A stretch of 64,000 nucleotides of DNA from Propionicimonas sp020161015 (GTDB lineage Bacteria; Actinomycetota; Actinomycetes; Propionibacteriales; Propionibacteriaceae), in assembly GCF_964266745.1 (NCBI RefSeq), contig NZ_CAXWGX010000001.1, positions 434,001-498,000 on the forward strand, written 5' to 3'. This document shows positions 8,201 through 15,783 of the stretch, one piece after another (the first letter of the stretch is position 1; the number at the start of each line of letters is the position of its first letter). The translations under genes and the position numbers were made by a program. The notes beneath the pieces were generated by a model. It saw only the letters and a list, made by a program, of their open reading frames with translations. It was not told the DNA's origin and did no database searches.

Positions 8201-9403
8201 GCCCTCGGGGAGGTAGGACCGGTACACCTCGAAGTCGGCGAGCAGCTCGGCCACCGCTGCCGCCAGCCGCTCGAGGTCGGGGGGATCGGCGGGATCGAGG
8301 ACGGCGACCACCTCGCGGGCGATCCGGCGCACCTCCGAGTTCAGGATGCCGTCGGCGACGACCAGCTTGCCGTCGTGGACGAGGCGTCGCCAGTCCACGG
8401 GACCGCCACGCAGCCGGTCCTCCAGGGCGGTCAGCGGGGCCTCGCCCGCCGGGTCGACGAGCACCCGGTCGACCAGGGCCATCGCGTCGTAGCCGGTGGT
8501 GCCGGCGGTCGCCCACGTGGACGGCAGCTCCTCCAGTTCGACGCCGTCCGCGCCACCCTCGATCGAGAGGATCTTCTCCACCAGCACGTACGCGCCGCCG
8601 GTCAGCCCGGCCAGGTCCTCCAGGTAGCGGCCGGGGTCGCGGAGCCCGTCGGGGTGATCGACCCGCAGTCCGTCGACCAGCCCCTCGTCGAACCAGCGGC
8701 GGATCTCCGCGTGCGACCGGGCGAACCATTCGGGGTCCTCGACCCGGATGGCGACCAGGGTGTTCACCGCGAAGAAGCGCCGGTAGTTCAGCGTCCGGTC
8801 CGCCTCCCGCCAGCCGACCAGCTGGTAGTGCTGGCGGGCGTGCACCACGTTGGGGTCCTCGTCGCCGCCGCGGACGGTGTCCGGGGCGAGCGGGAACCGC
8901 TGGTCGTGGTAGTGCAGCTCGCCGCCGAGCACCTGGAGGTGGTCGATCCGGACGGCGTCAGACCCCGGCTCGACGAGCAGGTCGTCGTCCCCCACCACCG
9001 GGATGCGGAGCTTGCCGCCCCCGGCCTCCCAGTCGATGTCGAAGGCGGAGGCGTACGGCGAGTCCTGCCCGTGGGTGAGCACGTGCCACCACCACTCGTT
9101 CTCCCACGGCCGGGCGACGCCGACGTGGTTGGGCACGATGTCCACCAGCACGCCCATGCCCAGGCGGCGGGCCTCCGTCGCCAGCGCCGCCAGCCCGGAC
9201 GCCCGTCCCCGCGACGGGTCGATCGCGCGGTGGTCGGCGACGTCGTAGCCGTGCTCGCTCCCCGACTCCGAGGCGAGCAGGGGCGACAGGTAGACCCAGT
9301 CGACGCCGAGCTCGTGCAGGTAGCCGAGGATCCGAGCGGCGGCGACCAGGTCGAAGTCCTCGGTGATCTGGAGCCGGTAGGTGCTGGTGGGGGTGCGGGG
9401 CAT
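5243..9403 (-). CDS. treYZ: Fused malto-oligosyltrehalose synthase / malto-oligosyltrehalose trehalohydrolase (TreY-TreZ)
   Basis: 1386 residues holding two complete enzymes. Residues 1 to about 795 are TreY: the STYRLQI start, HGYDVADH, VDIVPNHVG, the GLRVDHPDGL segment with the nucleophilic Asp, LVEKIL with the acid Glu, and TTHDTKR. From about residue 800 a carbohydrate-binding-module-like domain (RFDVWAP) opens TreZ, which continues with VDALRLDAVHAI, LIAESDEND and CASNHDQVGNR. TreY turns the reducing end of maltodextrin into a trehalose unit; TreZ then releases trehalose. Stand-alone TreY and TreZ add up to about this length, so nothing is missing. The ATG has a GAGAGGA site and begins 9 bases after treX ends, so the two genes are one operon. 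The fusion would couple the two steps. Confidence 0.93.
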   Translation of the reverse strand: MPRTPTSTYRLQITEDFDLVAAARILGYLHELGVDWVYLSPLLASESGSEHGYDVADHRAIDPSRGRASGLAALATEARRLGMGVLVDIVPNHVGVARPWENEWWWHVLTHGQDSPYASAFDIDWEAGGGKLRIPVVGDDDLLVEPGSDAVRIDHLQVLGGELHYHDQRFPLAPDTVRGGDEDPNVVHARQHYQLVGWREADRTLNYRRFFAVNTLVAIRVEDPEWFARSHAEIRRWFDEGLVDGLRVDHPDGLRDPGRYLEDLAGLTGGAYVLVEKILSIEGGADGVELEELPSTWATAGTTGYDAMALVDRVLVDPAGEAPLTALEDRLRGGPVDWRRLVHDGKLVVADGILNSEVRRIAREVVAVLDPADPPDLERLAAAVAELLADFEVYRSYLPEGREYLDRAFGFAWEHRPDLGALLDALYPVLADGASGPAQRFQQTSGMVMAKGVEDRAFYRWARLTSLNEVGGDPSLFSVGVDEFHALMQRRQLEWPQAMTAGTTHDTKRGEDVRARISVLAEVPALWEEALAELLALVPVPDPGFANLLWQAVLGAWPADRERLHGYAEKAMREAEERTAWTAPDAAYEAALQACVDAAFDDPRVTAVLERVLDVVAAPGRSNALAAKLLDLAIPGVPDLYQGSELWELSLVDPDNRRPVGFAARADLLDQVRTGARPPLGDGREDDGAAKLLLCHQVLTLRRDHPELFTGYTPLAAQGPAAGHLVAFDRGGAIALATRLPVGLAASGGWRGTWLALPEGRWRDLVSGRRLATDEQGAVLLADVLAQYPVALLVREERRAGERGRFDVWAPLPERVRLQVGDRVVPMTRSADGWWTPAEPEPLGRVDYGYLVDDRTEPLPDPRTRWQPYGVHGLSRTFDPAGFTWHDQGWTGRQLAGGVVYELHLGTFTPEGTLDAAIARLPHLVELGVDFVELMPVNAFNGERGWGYDGVAWFAVHEPYGGPDGYRRFVDACHGLGLAVVQDVVFNHLGPSGNYLPVFGPYLRAPGEDGESGWGTRINTDGPDSAEVRRTLCDNVRHWFVDMHVDALRLDAVHAIVDRSPTHILEELALVASDLSAHLRRPLTLIAESDENDPLLTRPREAGGRGIDAQWSDDFHHALHVALTGETEGYYADFAPLAALAKVCESGFFHDGSWSSFRGREHGGALDRATVPGWRLVVCASNHDQVGNRAAGDRPAAHLDDDQLACAALVTLTAPFTPMLFMGEEWAAGTPFPFFSGHPETDLAASITQGRLAEFARMNWDPATVPDPMDPATLASARLDWGERDRGRHRVVLQAYRELIALRRQYAELSNPSLATTSCRVDEDARWFLMRRGGPAVVVNFGDTEATVDLGGRHQLRWATPSGARLLGTSVVLPPHAGALLLPLEP

Positions 9404-9412
9404 GGGTTCCTC

Positions 9413-11581
9413 TCAGCGGGCCTGCTCTGCCATCACCGCGACGGACGCGGCGGCCGACATCTCCACCTCCGGCGTCACTCCGGTGTGCTGCATGAGCACG
9501 AGCACGCTGTGGCCCGGCAGCTCCCGCGTCGACCCCGCGGGCAGCGGCGCATCGTCGAGGACGTCGGCGGCGGTGTCCACCTCGACGTTCCAGGACGCGG
9601 CGTACTCCTCCGCGGGCAGCGTGAGCTGGACGGGGTCGGAGCCGCCGTTGAAGTACAGCAGCGCATGGTCGTCCACGATCCGGTTGCCGGTGGCATCGGT
9701 GCTGGGGATGCCGTCGCCGTTCAGGTACATGCCCAGCGCCCGGGCGCCGGGGGCGTGCCAGTCGCCGTCCTCCATCGGCCGGCCGTCCGGGTGCAGCCAG
9801 ACGATGTCGTTGAGGCGCTGCTCGTCGTCGGTGCGGACGGCTGAGCCGGTGAAGAACCGCTTGCGGCGGAAGATCGGGTGCTCGGCCCGCAGCCGGGCGA
9901 CCGTCGCGGTGAACTCCATCAGCGGCGTGTCCAGCTCGTCCCAGTGCACCCACGAGATCTCGGAGTCCTGGGCGTAGGTGTTGTTGTCGCCGCCCTGGGT
10001 GCGCCCCAGCTCGTCGCCGTGCAGGATCATCGGCACGCCCTGGCTCAGCAGCAGGGTGGCGACGAGGTTGCGCTGCTCCCGCGCCCGCGCCGCGAGGATG
10101 TCGGGGTCGGTCGTCGGCCCCTCCACCCCGTGGTTCCAGGAGCGGTTGAAGCTCTCGCCGTCACGGTTGTCCTCGCCGTTGGCCTCGTTGTGCTTCTCGT
10201 TGTAGGACACGAGGTCGCGCAGCGTGAAGCCGTCGTGGGCGGTGACGAAGTTGACGCTGGCCACGGGCCGCCGCGCCGAGTGCTCGTACAGGTCGGCCGA
10301 GCCGGCGATGCGGGCGGCGAACTCGCCGAGGTTCGGCTCGCCCCGCCAGAAGTCGCGGACGGCGTCGCGGAACTTGCCGTTCCACTCCGACCACTGCGGC
10401 GGGAAGTTGCCCACCTGGTAGCCGCCGGGACCGACGTCCCAGGGCTCGGCGATGAGCTTCACCTGGCTGATCACCGGATCCTGCTGCACGAGCTCGAAGA
10501 ACGCCGACAGCCGGTTCACGTCGTAGAACTCGCGGGCCAGCGCGGAGGCGAGGTCGAACCGGAACCCGTCCACGTGCATCTCGGTCACCCAGTAGCGCAG
10601 GGAGTCCATGATCAGCTGCAACGAGTGCGGGTGGCCGACGTTGAGCGAGTTCCCCGTGCCGGTGTAGTCCATGTAGTACTGCTTCTGGTCATCCACGAGC
10701 CGGTAGTAGGCCGGGTTGTCGATGCCCTTGAAGCTGAGCGTCGGGCCCAGGTGGTTGCCCTCGGCGGTGTGGTTGTACACCACGTCGAGGATCACCTCGA
10801 TGCCGGCGGCGTGCAGCGTCCGCACCATGCCCTTGAACTCCTGCACCTGGCTGCCCGGGTCCTTGACCGAGGAGTAGTCGGCGTGCGGGGCGAGGAAGCC
10901 GATGGTGTTGTAGCCCCAGTAGTTGCGCAGCCCGCGCTCGAGCAGGTGGGCGTCGTGGATGAACTGGTGCACCGGCATCAGCTCGACGGCCGTCACGCCC
11001 AGGTTCTGGAGGTGCTTGATGACCGCGGGCTGGGCGAGCCCCGCATAGGTGCCGCGCATCTCCTCCGGCACGTCCGGGTGCAGCTGGGTGAGGCCCTTCA
11101 CGTGGGCCTCGTAGATCAGCGACTCGTTGTAGGGGATGTTCAGCCGGCGGTCACCGGTCCAGTCGAAGAACGGGTTGATCACCACAGAGAACATCATCTT
11201 GTCCGCGGAGTCGTCGTCGTTGCGCGAGTTCTCGTCCCCGAAGGTGTAGCCGAACAGCGACTGCCCCCAGGCGATCTCGCCCTCGGTCGCCTTGGCGTAC
11301 GGATCCAGCAGCAGCTTGTTCGGGTTGCACCGCAGTCCGCGTGCCGGGTCGTAGGGTCCGTGGACGCGGTACCCGTAGCGCTGGCCGGGGTCGACCTGCG
11401 GCAGGTAGCAGTGCCACACGTACGCGTCCACCTCGGTCAGCTCGACACGGGTCTCGTTGTGCACCTCGTCGAACAGGCAGAGTTCGACGCGCTCGGCCAC
11501 CTCGCTGAAGAGGGCGAAGTTCGTCCCCCGCCCGTCATAGGTGGCACCCAGCGGGTACGGCGATCCTGGCCAGACTTGCAT
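9413..11581 (-). CDS. treX: Glycogen debranching enzyme (isoamylase type, TreX/GlgX)
   Basis: 722 residues. An N-terminal CBM48 domain (PYPLGATYDGRGTNFALFS) leads into a GH13 barrel with VILDVVYNHTAEGNH, DGFRFDLASAL (nucleophile Asp), LIAEPWDVGPGGYQVG (acid/base Glu) and FVTAHDGFTL (transition-state Asp). The NEANGEDNRDG loop is typical of TreX/GlgX. It cleaves alpha-1,6 branches of glycogen and supplies linear maltodextrin to the downstream TreYZ. The ATG at 11581 has GAGGAGG 8 bases upstream and is preferred to an upstream in-frame start without one. First gene of the treX-treYZ operon. Confidence 0.93.
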   Translation of the reverse strand: MQVWPGSPYPLGATYDGRGTNFALFSEVAERVELCLFDEVHNETRVELTEVDAYVWHCYLPQVDPGQRYGYRVHGPYDPARGLRCNPNKLLLDPYAKATEGEIAWGQSLFGYTFGDENSRNDDDSADKMMFSVVINPFFDWTGDRRLNIPYNESLIYEAHVKGLTQLHPDVPEEMRGTYAGLAQPAVIKHLQNLGVTAVELMPVHQFIHDAHLLERGLRNYWGYNTIGFLAPHADYSSVKDPGSQVQEFKGMVRTLHAAGIEVILDVVYNHTAEGNHLGPTLSFKGIDNPAYYRLVDDQKQYYMDYTGTGNSLNVGHPHSLQLIMDSLRYWVTEMHVDGFRFDLASALAREFYDVNRLSAFFELVQQDPVISQVKLIAEPWDVGPGGYQVGNFPPQWSEWNGKFRDAVRDFWRGEPNLGEFAARIAGSADLYEHSARRPVASVNFVTAHDGFTLRDLVSYNEKHNEANGEDNRDGESFNRSWNHGVEGPTTDPDILAARAREQRNLVATLLLSQGVPMILHGDELGRTQGGDNNTYAQDSEISWVHWDELDTPLMEFTATVARLRAEHPIFRRKRFFTGSAVRTDDEQRLNDIVWLHPDGRPMEDGDWHAPGARALGMYLNGDGIPSTDATGNRIVDDHALLYFNGGSDPVQLTLPAEEYAASWNVEVDTAADVLDDAPLPAGSTRELPGHSVLVLMQHTGVTPEVEMSAAASVAVMAEQAR

Positions 11582-11609
11582 CGGTCCTCCTCGGGTCTGC
11601 GGTGCCAGA

Positions 11610-11615
11610 CTAGCC
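11610..11615 (-). promoter_or_regulatory. -10-like element of the treX-treYZ operon
   Basis: TAGTCT on the minus strand, about 30 bases upstream of the treX start, in the short gap shared with the divergent PemK/MazF-like gene. No clear -35. Confidence 0.4.
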
Positions 11616-11664
11616 ATGGCACCCGCAGGCGCGGCAGACGGTGCCGACCGCTACCGTTACCGCC

Positions 11665-12195
11665 GTGGCGACCAGCGACATCATCAAGGCCATCGGCCAG
11701 GCGATCATCGACGCGCTCTCCCCCCGGCCGGCCGGCAGGCGCCGGCCCGGGCGGAGTACCCCGCGTCCGCGTGCCCGAAACCCCCGGACGGACGGCTATC
11801 CCGGCGACTTCACCGGGCGGTGCGAGCTGTCCTACGACCCGCACCCGGGCCGGCTCGCCGACCCCGGGGAGGTCGTGTGGACCTGGGTGCCGTACGAGGA
11901 GGACCACACCAGGGGCAAGGACCGCCCCGTCCTGGTCATCGCCCGGGACGGCCACTGGCTGCTCGCCCTGCCGATGACCAGCAAGGACCACGACCTGGAC
12001 GCAGGCCAGGAGGCGTCGGAGGGCCGCTACTGGGTGGAGATCGGCCGGGGGTCCTGGGACTCCTCCGGACGGGTCAGCGAGGCGCGCGTGAACCGGATCG
12101 TCCGCGTCGACCCGGAGAAAATCCGCCGGGTGTCCGACCGGGTCAGCAGGGACGTGTTCGAGCGCGTGGCCGCCGGGGTGCGCCGGCACTGGTGA
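11665..12195 (+). CDS. PemK/MazF-like protein, apparently without a partner antitoxin
   Basis: 176 residues from the GTG at 11665. About 60 N-terminal residues are basic and Pro-rich and look disordered. The C-terminal 110 residues resemble the PemK/MazF endoribonuclease fold: PGEVVWTWVPYEEDHTRGKDRP, then VLVIARDG and LPMTSKDHD, with the KxRPxLVI-type core. Proteins of this long actinobacterial type are often annotated as toxins, but no small antitoxin gene is adjacent, so toxin function is uncertain. A TACCGT box 7 bases before the GTG supports a leaderless start there; an in-frame GTG at 11641 is the alternative. Divergent from treX. Confidence 0.62.
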   Translation: MATSDIIKAIGQAIIDALSPRPAGRRRPGRSTPRPRARNPRTDGYPGDFTGRCELSYDPHPGRLADPGEVVWTWVPYEEDHTRGKDRPVLVIARDGHWLLALPMTSKDHDLDAGQEASEGRYWVEIGRGSWDSSGRVSEARVNRIVRVDPEKIRRVSDRVSRDVFERVAAGVRRHW

Positions 12196-12307
12196 GCCGC
12201 GACGCCGGCGGGCGACGCCCCCGGACGCGCCCGGCTGCGCACAGAAACCGGCATGGATGGATCCTTTCTGGTCGTGCGGGCCCACCGCCCACCCCGGCCC
12301 CGGGGGC

Positions 12308-12412
12308 CGGGCGTACCCTGAAGGAGCAATTGCGCCCAGCAGAGGGAAGCCGGTGGGATTCCGGCACTGACGCGCAACCGTGAGCCGGCTCGCCGGCGAG
12401 TCGGGTCACTCT
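12308..12412 (+). promoter_or_regulatory. Cobalamin (B12) riboswitch aptamer
   Basis: The plus strand carries the conserved B12-aptamer blocks in order: AGGGAAGCCGGTGGGATTCC at 12343-12362, the rest of that hairpin (GGCACTGA), GACGCGCAACCGTGA (the B12 box) at 12369-12383, and a closing GAGTCGGGTCAC at 12398-12409 that can pair with GTACCC at 12313-12318 to form P1. Boundaries are estimates. Downstream, GCACGG at 12447-12452 can pair with CCGTGC at 12473-12478 just ahead of the AGAAGG ribosome site of the next gene, a possible expression platform. These RNAs normally repress B12 synthesis or transport genes; here the next gene is recombinase-like. Confidence 0.82.
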
Positions 12413-12499
12413 GCTCGGCGCTCGGCCCTTACCCGCTGTCGCGCACGCACGGGAGGCGGCGAGACCCGTCGTCCGTGCAGCAGCAGAAGGATGACGACG

Positions 12500-13060
12500 A
12501 TGAGCGTTGCCCGACCGCTCGGCGTGAGCCACGCCGACACCCCCCGCCGGCTCGAGGACGTCCCGGCCCCCGTCGCCGTGCGCCCGTTCACGGCGCTCGA
12601 GCTCGAGGAGGCCTGGTCGGACTGGTCCTGCTACTCCCCCGTCCTCGCCGACGTGATGCTCGTCCTCGCCCGCACCGGCCTGCGCTGGAGCGAGGCCAGG
12701 GCCATCACCGTGGCGGACGCCGACCCGGAGGAGATCGTCGTCGACAAGGCCTCCGGGGAGCGCAGCGGCCTGCACGCCCTGCCGCCCGAGCGCGTCCGGC
12801 ACGTCCCGGTGTCGCCGCGGGTGCGCCCGATCATGCGCCGGATCGTCGCCGGGCGGGACGCCGACGAGCTGCTGTTCACGACCAGCTTCGGGACGCCGCT
12901 GAACCGGGCGATCGTGCTGCGCCGGCTGAACTGGCCGGTGACCGGACGCGGCCGCCACCTGCCGGACCTGCGGCACACGGCCGCCTACCTGTGGCTGGAG
13001 GAGGGCGTGTCCCCCGGGACCGTGCGGTCCTGGATGGGTCCCACCCGACTGGCTGGCTGA
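12500..13060 (+). CDS. Tyrosine-recombinase-like protein, degenerate catalytic site, behind a B12 riboswitch
   Basis: 186 residues. The middle and end follow the catalytic domain of phage-type integrases: LARTGLRWSEARAITVAD (first Arg), VPVSPRVRPIMRRIVAGRD, and LPDLRHTAAYLWLEEGVSPG (box II Arg). But the His of the usual HxLR is Pro here, the GH of the usual LGH is GP, and the protein stops at WMGPTRLAG, before the place of the nucleophilic Tyr. It also lacks an N-terminal DNA-binding SAM-like domain of normal length. It is therefore unlikely to be an active recombinase and may be a remnant or a repurposed DNA-binding protein. The ATG at 12500 has AGAAGG 9 bases upstream. Converges on pduP. 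Confidence 0.6.
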   Translation: MSVARPLGVSHADTPRRLEDVPAPVAVRPFTALELEEAWSDWSCYSPVLADVMLVLARTGLRWSEARAITVADADPEEIVVDKASGERSGLHALPPERVRHVPVSPRVRPIMRRIVAGRDADELLFTTSFGTPLNRAIVLRRLNWPVTGRGRHLPDLRHTAAYLWLEEGVSPGTVRSWMGPTRLAG

Positions 13061-13079
13061 TGCCCCCGGGCGGGACCCA
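13035..13079. terminator. Inverted repeat between convergent recombinase-like gene and pdu operon
   Basis: TGGGTCCCACCCG at 13035-13047 pairs with 13067-13079 (one G-T pair in 13) around a 19-base loop. The left arm codes for the last residues of the recombinase-like gene; the right arm lies between it and the pduP stop. Probably terminates both transcripts. No T tract. Confidence 0.5.
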
Positions 13080-13081
13080 CC

Positions 13082-14482
13082 TCAGCGGACGTTGAGCCCG
13101 CCGACAAGGACGCAGCGCCGACGACGGGCGAAGGTGCGCGCGGACGTCAGCCCCTCGCCGGTGGGGCCGGCGATGGTGAAGCTGCAGTACCCCTCGCCGC
13201 CGATCCCGATACCGGCGTAGGACGGGCCGTTCTTGACGAAGATCGTGGTCTGGATCCGCTTGGCCATCCGGGTGAGGGCGTTGACGTCGGTGGAGTGCAT
13301 GATCGCGGTGTGGCGGTTGCCGTGCTCGGCGATGACCGCCATGTCGATCGCCTCGGCCACGTTCTTCGCGCGCACGATCGGCAGGATCGGCATCATCAGC
13401 TCGACCCGCACGAACGGGTGCTCGAACGGCACCTCGGCGATAATCAGGCGCGTCCCGGGCGGTGGCACGACACCGATCGCCTCGAGGATCCGCCAGGCGT
13501 CCTTGCCCACCCAGTCGGTCACCGCGTGGCGTCCGTTGACGACCAGGGCCTCGAGCTTCGCGATCAGGGCGGGATCCCGCAGTTCGTACGCGCCGTTCTT
13601 GGCCATCTCGAACTTCAGCAGGTCGGCCACGCACTCGACAGCGATCACCTCCTTCTCCGCGGTGCAGGGCAGGTTGTTGTCGAAACTGGCGCCGTTGACG
13701 ATGTCCCTGGCCGCCTTCTCGATGTCGGCCGTGGCGTCGACGACCGCCGGCGGGTTGCCCGCACCGGCGCCGATGGCCTTCTTGCCGCTGGACAGCACGG
13801 CCTTCACGATCGCCGGCCCGCCGGTGGCCACCAGCAGGCGCACCAGCTTGTGCTGCATCATCGCGTTGGTGTTCTCGATGGACGGCTCCGCGACGGTCAC
13901 GATGAGGTTCGGCGGCGCCCCGGCCTCGGCGAGCGCGCGGTTCAGCTCGCGGATCAGCCATTGGCTGATCTTCGTGGCCCGCGGGTGCGGGCTGAACACG
14001 ACGGCGTTGCCGGCGGCGAGCATCCCGATGCCGTTGTTGATGATCGTCTCGGTCGGGTTCGTGGTGGGGGCGATCGCGCCGATCACGCCGAACGGGGAGA
14101 TCTCCACCGTCGTCAGGCCGTCGTCACCGGACCACGCCTCCGTGGTCAGGTCCTCCGTGCCGGGCGTCAGCTCGGCCACCGCGCGGTTCTTCGCGATCTT
14201 GTCCGTGATGTTGCCCATGCCGGTCTCCTCGACCGCACACCGGGCCATGTACTCCAGGTGCTCGGGCACGAGGGCCACGTCGCGGATCACCCGGACGAAG
14301 CGCGCCCGGTCCTTCATCGAGCAGTCGAGGTACGCGCGCCAGGCGGCGTCCGCCGCGACGATCGCGCTGTCCATGTCGGGGAAGATGCCGTCGCTCACCG
14401 GGGCCGGCGGCTGGTTGCCGAGGACCTCCCGGAAGACCTCTTCCACGACCTTGCGGACGATCTCAGGGGTGATATCGGTCAT
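13082..14482 (-). CDS. pduP: CoA-acylating propionaldehyde dehydrogenase (PduP)
   Basis: 466 residues. An amphipathic helix at residues 5-22 (TPEIVRKVVEEVFREVLG) matches the encapsulation peptides that target PduP to microcompartments. The aldehyde dehydrogenase domain follows: IGAIAPTTNPTET, the NAD/CoA site region ATGGPAIVKAV, and the catalytic Cys in FDNNLPCTAEKE. It oxidises propionaldehyde (or 3-hydroxypropionaldehyde) to acyl-CoA with NAD+ inside the shell. Last gene of the pdu operon; its ATG overlaps the pduO stop by 4 bases (ATGA), so translation is coupled. The open frame continues far upstream, but that part overlaps pduO. Confidence 0.93.
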   Translation of the reverse strand: MTDITPEIVRKVVEEVFREVLGNQPPAPVSDGIFPDMDSAIVAADAAWRAYLDCSMKDRARFVRVIRDVALVPEHLEYMARCAVEETGMGNITDKIAKNRAVAELTPGTEDLTTEAWSGDDGLTTVEISPFGVIGAIAPTTNPTETIINNGIGMLAAGNAVVFSPHPRATKISQWLIRELNRALAEAGAPPNLIVTVAEPSIENTNAMMQHKLVRLLVATGGPAIVKAVLSSGKKAIGAGAGNPPAVVDATADIEKAARDIVNGASFDNNLPCTAEKEVIAVECVADLLKFEMAKNGAYELRDPALIAKLEALVVNGRHAVTDWVGKDAWRILEAIGVVPPPGTRLIIAEVPFEHPFVRVELMMPILPIVRAKNVAEAIDMAVIAEHGNRHTAIMHSTDVNALTRMAKRIQTTIFVKNGPSYAGIGIGGEGYCSFTIAGPTGEGLTSARTFARRRRCVLVGGLNVR

Positions 14483-15513
14483 GAGTGGCTCGCCTCCTGG
14501 GCTGTGTTCAATGCGTGCGTGACGATGCGGACGTCCTCGTCGACGGTTCCCCCCGACACCCCGATGCCGCCGGCGATCCGTCCGTCGACGAAGACCGGGA
14601 GACCACCGCCGAAGACGACCACCCGGCCGTCGTTGGAGTTCTGGATGCCGTGCAGGTCGCCCGAGGGCGCGGACGGGTCCTTGAGCGCCGACGTCGGCAG
14701 CTTGAACGCCGCCGAGGTGAACGCCTTGTTGACCGCGATGTCGATGCTGCCGAGCAGCGAGTCGGCCATGCGGTGCAGCAGCATCAGGTTGCCGCCCTCG
14801 TCCACGGCGGCGAAGACGATCGGGACGCCCATCGCCGCGGCCTCGGCCTCGGCCGCCTCGGCCATGGCCTTGCAGGCCGCGAGGTCGAACACGGAAGCCG
14901 GTCCCGGCCGGCCGGGAACCGCCCCCGGGGTTGCCGGGGCGGCACCCAGTGCCCTGGCCACCGCGTCGCGGACGAGGGTCTCCACCCGCCCGAGGTCGTG
15001 GTGGTGCTCGGTGAGCCGGGCCAGGGCGTAGAGGGTGTCGGAGAGCCGGTTCAGGTAGGTGACCAGCTCCGGGCGGACGGGGTGGGTCTCGGCCATGGTG
15101 AGCACGCGGCGCTCCGCGCGCCGCGTCACGGTCCGCGCCTTGTGCAGGGCTGCGGAGGGGATGTCGCGTCCGGGGACGACGAACGCGCGCTGCGGGCCGG
15201 TGACCTCCAGGCACATGTCGATCAGGCCCTCGAGGTCTGCGACGTCGGCGTCACTGATCGTGTTGTCCAGGATCGCCCGTCCCCGCTCGTCGCTGGCGAG
15301 CTCCGCGGCCAGCACGAACAGGCGCTGCTGGATCCCGTGCAGGGTGGCGCGGACGGCCTCGTCCATCGCCACGGCCTTGGCCTCGCCGATGGCCGAGTTC
15401 GCCTCGTCCACCGTGCCGTAGGCCTCCACCGCCATGTCCTGCTTGGGCACGCGCGAGCCACCGAACAGGCCGGTCAGGCCCTTGTCGCCCGTGCGCGTGT
15501 AGACGTTCGGCAT
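14479..15513 (-). CDS. pduO: ATP:cob(I)alamin adenosyltransferase with C-terminal GlcG/HbpS domain (PduO)
   Basis: 344 residues, two domains as in classical PduO. Residues 1 to about 190 are the adenosyltransferase: TRTGDKGLTGLFGG at the start, EAYGTVDEANSAIGEA, and TVTRRAERRVLTMAE with the ATP-binding Arg residues. Residues about 210-340 form a DUF336/GlcG domain (ACKAMAEAAEAEA, VDEGGNLMLLHRMADS, GGLPVFVDGRIAGGIGVSGG), known to bind haem or cobalamin in some relatives. It rebuilds the adenosylcobalamin needed by the dehydratase. The ATG shares one base with the pduN stop (TAATG). Confidence 0.93.
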   Translation of the reverse strand: MPNVYTRTGDKGLTGLFGGSRVPKQDMAVEAYGTVDEANSAIGEAKAVAMDEAVRATLHGIQQRLFVLAAELASDERGRAILDNTISDADVADLEGLIDMCLEVTGPQRAFVVPGRDIPSAALHKARTVTRRAERRVLTMAETHPVRPELVTYLNRLSDTLYALARLTEHHHDLGRVETLVRDAVARALGAAPATPGAVPGRPGPASVFDLAACKAMAEAAEAEAAAMGVPIVFAAVDEGGNLMLLHRMADSLLGSIDIAVNKAFTSAAFKLPTSALKDPSAPSGDLHGIQNSNDGRVVVFGGGLPVFVDGRIAGGIGVSGGTVDEDVRIVTHALNTAQEASHS

Positions 15514-15782
15514 TACTCGCCGCCGATCTCCACGGAATCGACGATCCCGACGATCGTGGAGTCGATGGGCGAGTCGGGGCGCGAGGACACCCGCGCCGAG
15601 CTGCCCCCGGTCACGATCACCGTGGCGCCGACGCCGGCGCCCACGGTGTCGACCGCCACCTGCGGCATGCCCACGTACTCGTCCTCGATCCCGATCCGCT
15701 GGATCACGAGGAGCTTGAAGCCGACCAGCCGCTCGTCCTTGCTGGTGGAGACGACGGTGCCACGCACCTTGGCCAGGAACAT
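15513..15782 (-). CDS. pduN: Microcompartment vertex protein (EutN/CcmL family, PduN)
   Basis: 89 residues, the length of pentameric vertex proteins that cap the shell corners. It opens with MFLAKVRGTVVSTSKD, continues with GFKLLVIQRI, and has the VDTVGAGVGATVIVTGGSSAR loop, followed by VDSTIVGIVDSVEI-type strands; all are EutN/CcmL hallmarks. One base separates it from the flavoprotein gene upstream, and its stop overlaps the pduO start. Only one vertex protein is visible in the locus. Confidence 0.92.
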   Translation of the reverse strand: MFLAKVRGTVVSTSKDERLVGFKLLVIQRIGIEDEYVGMPQVAVDTVGAGVGATVIVTGGSSARVSSRPDSPIDSTIVGIVDSVEIGGE

Positions 15783-15783
15783 C

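Noticed and set aside
5276..9844. A 1522-codon open frame on the plus strand opposite treYZ
   Set aside because: High GC makes long antisense frames common. The translation is rich in Arg, Gly, Val and His, has no family motifs, and lies opposite a clearly real gene.
11585..11617. Upstream start extending treX by 12 residues
   Set aside because: The ATG at 11581 has a perfect GAGGAGG at the right distance, and the extension overlaps the likely promoter.
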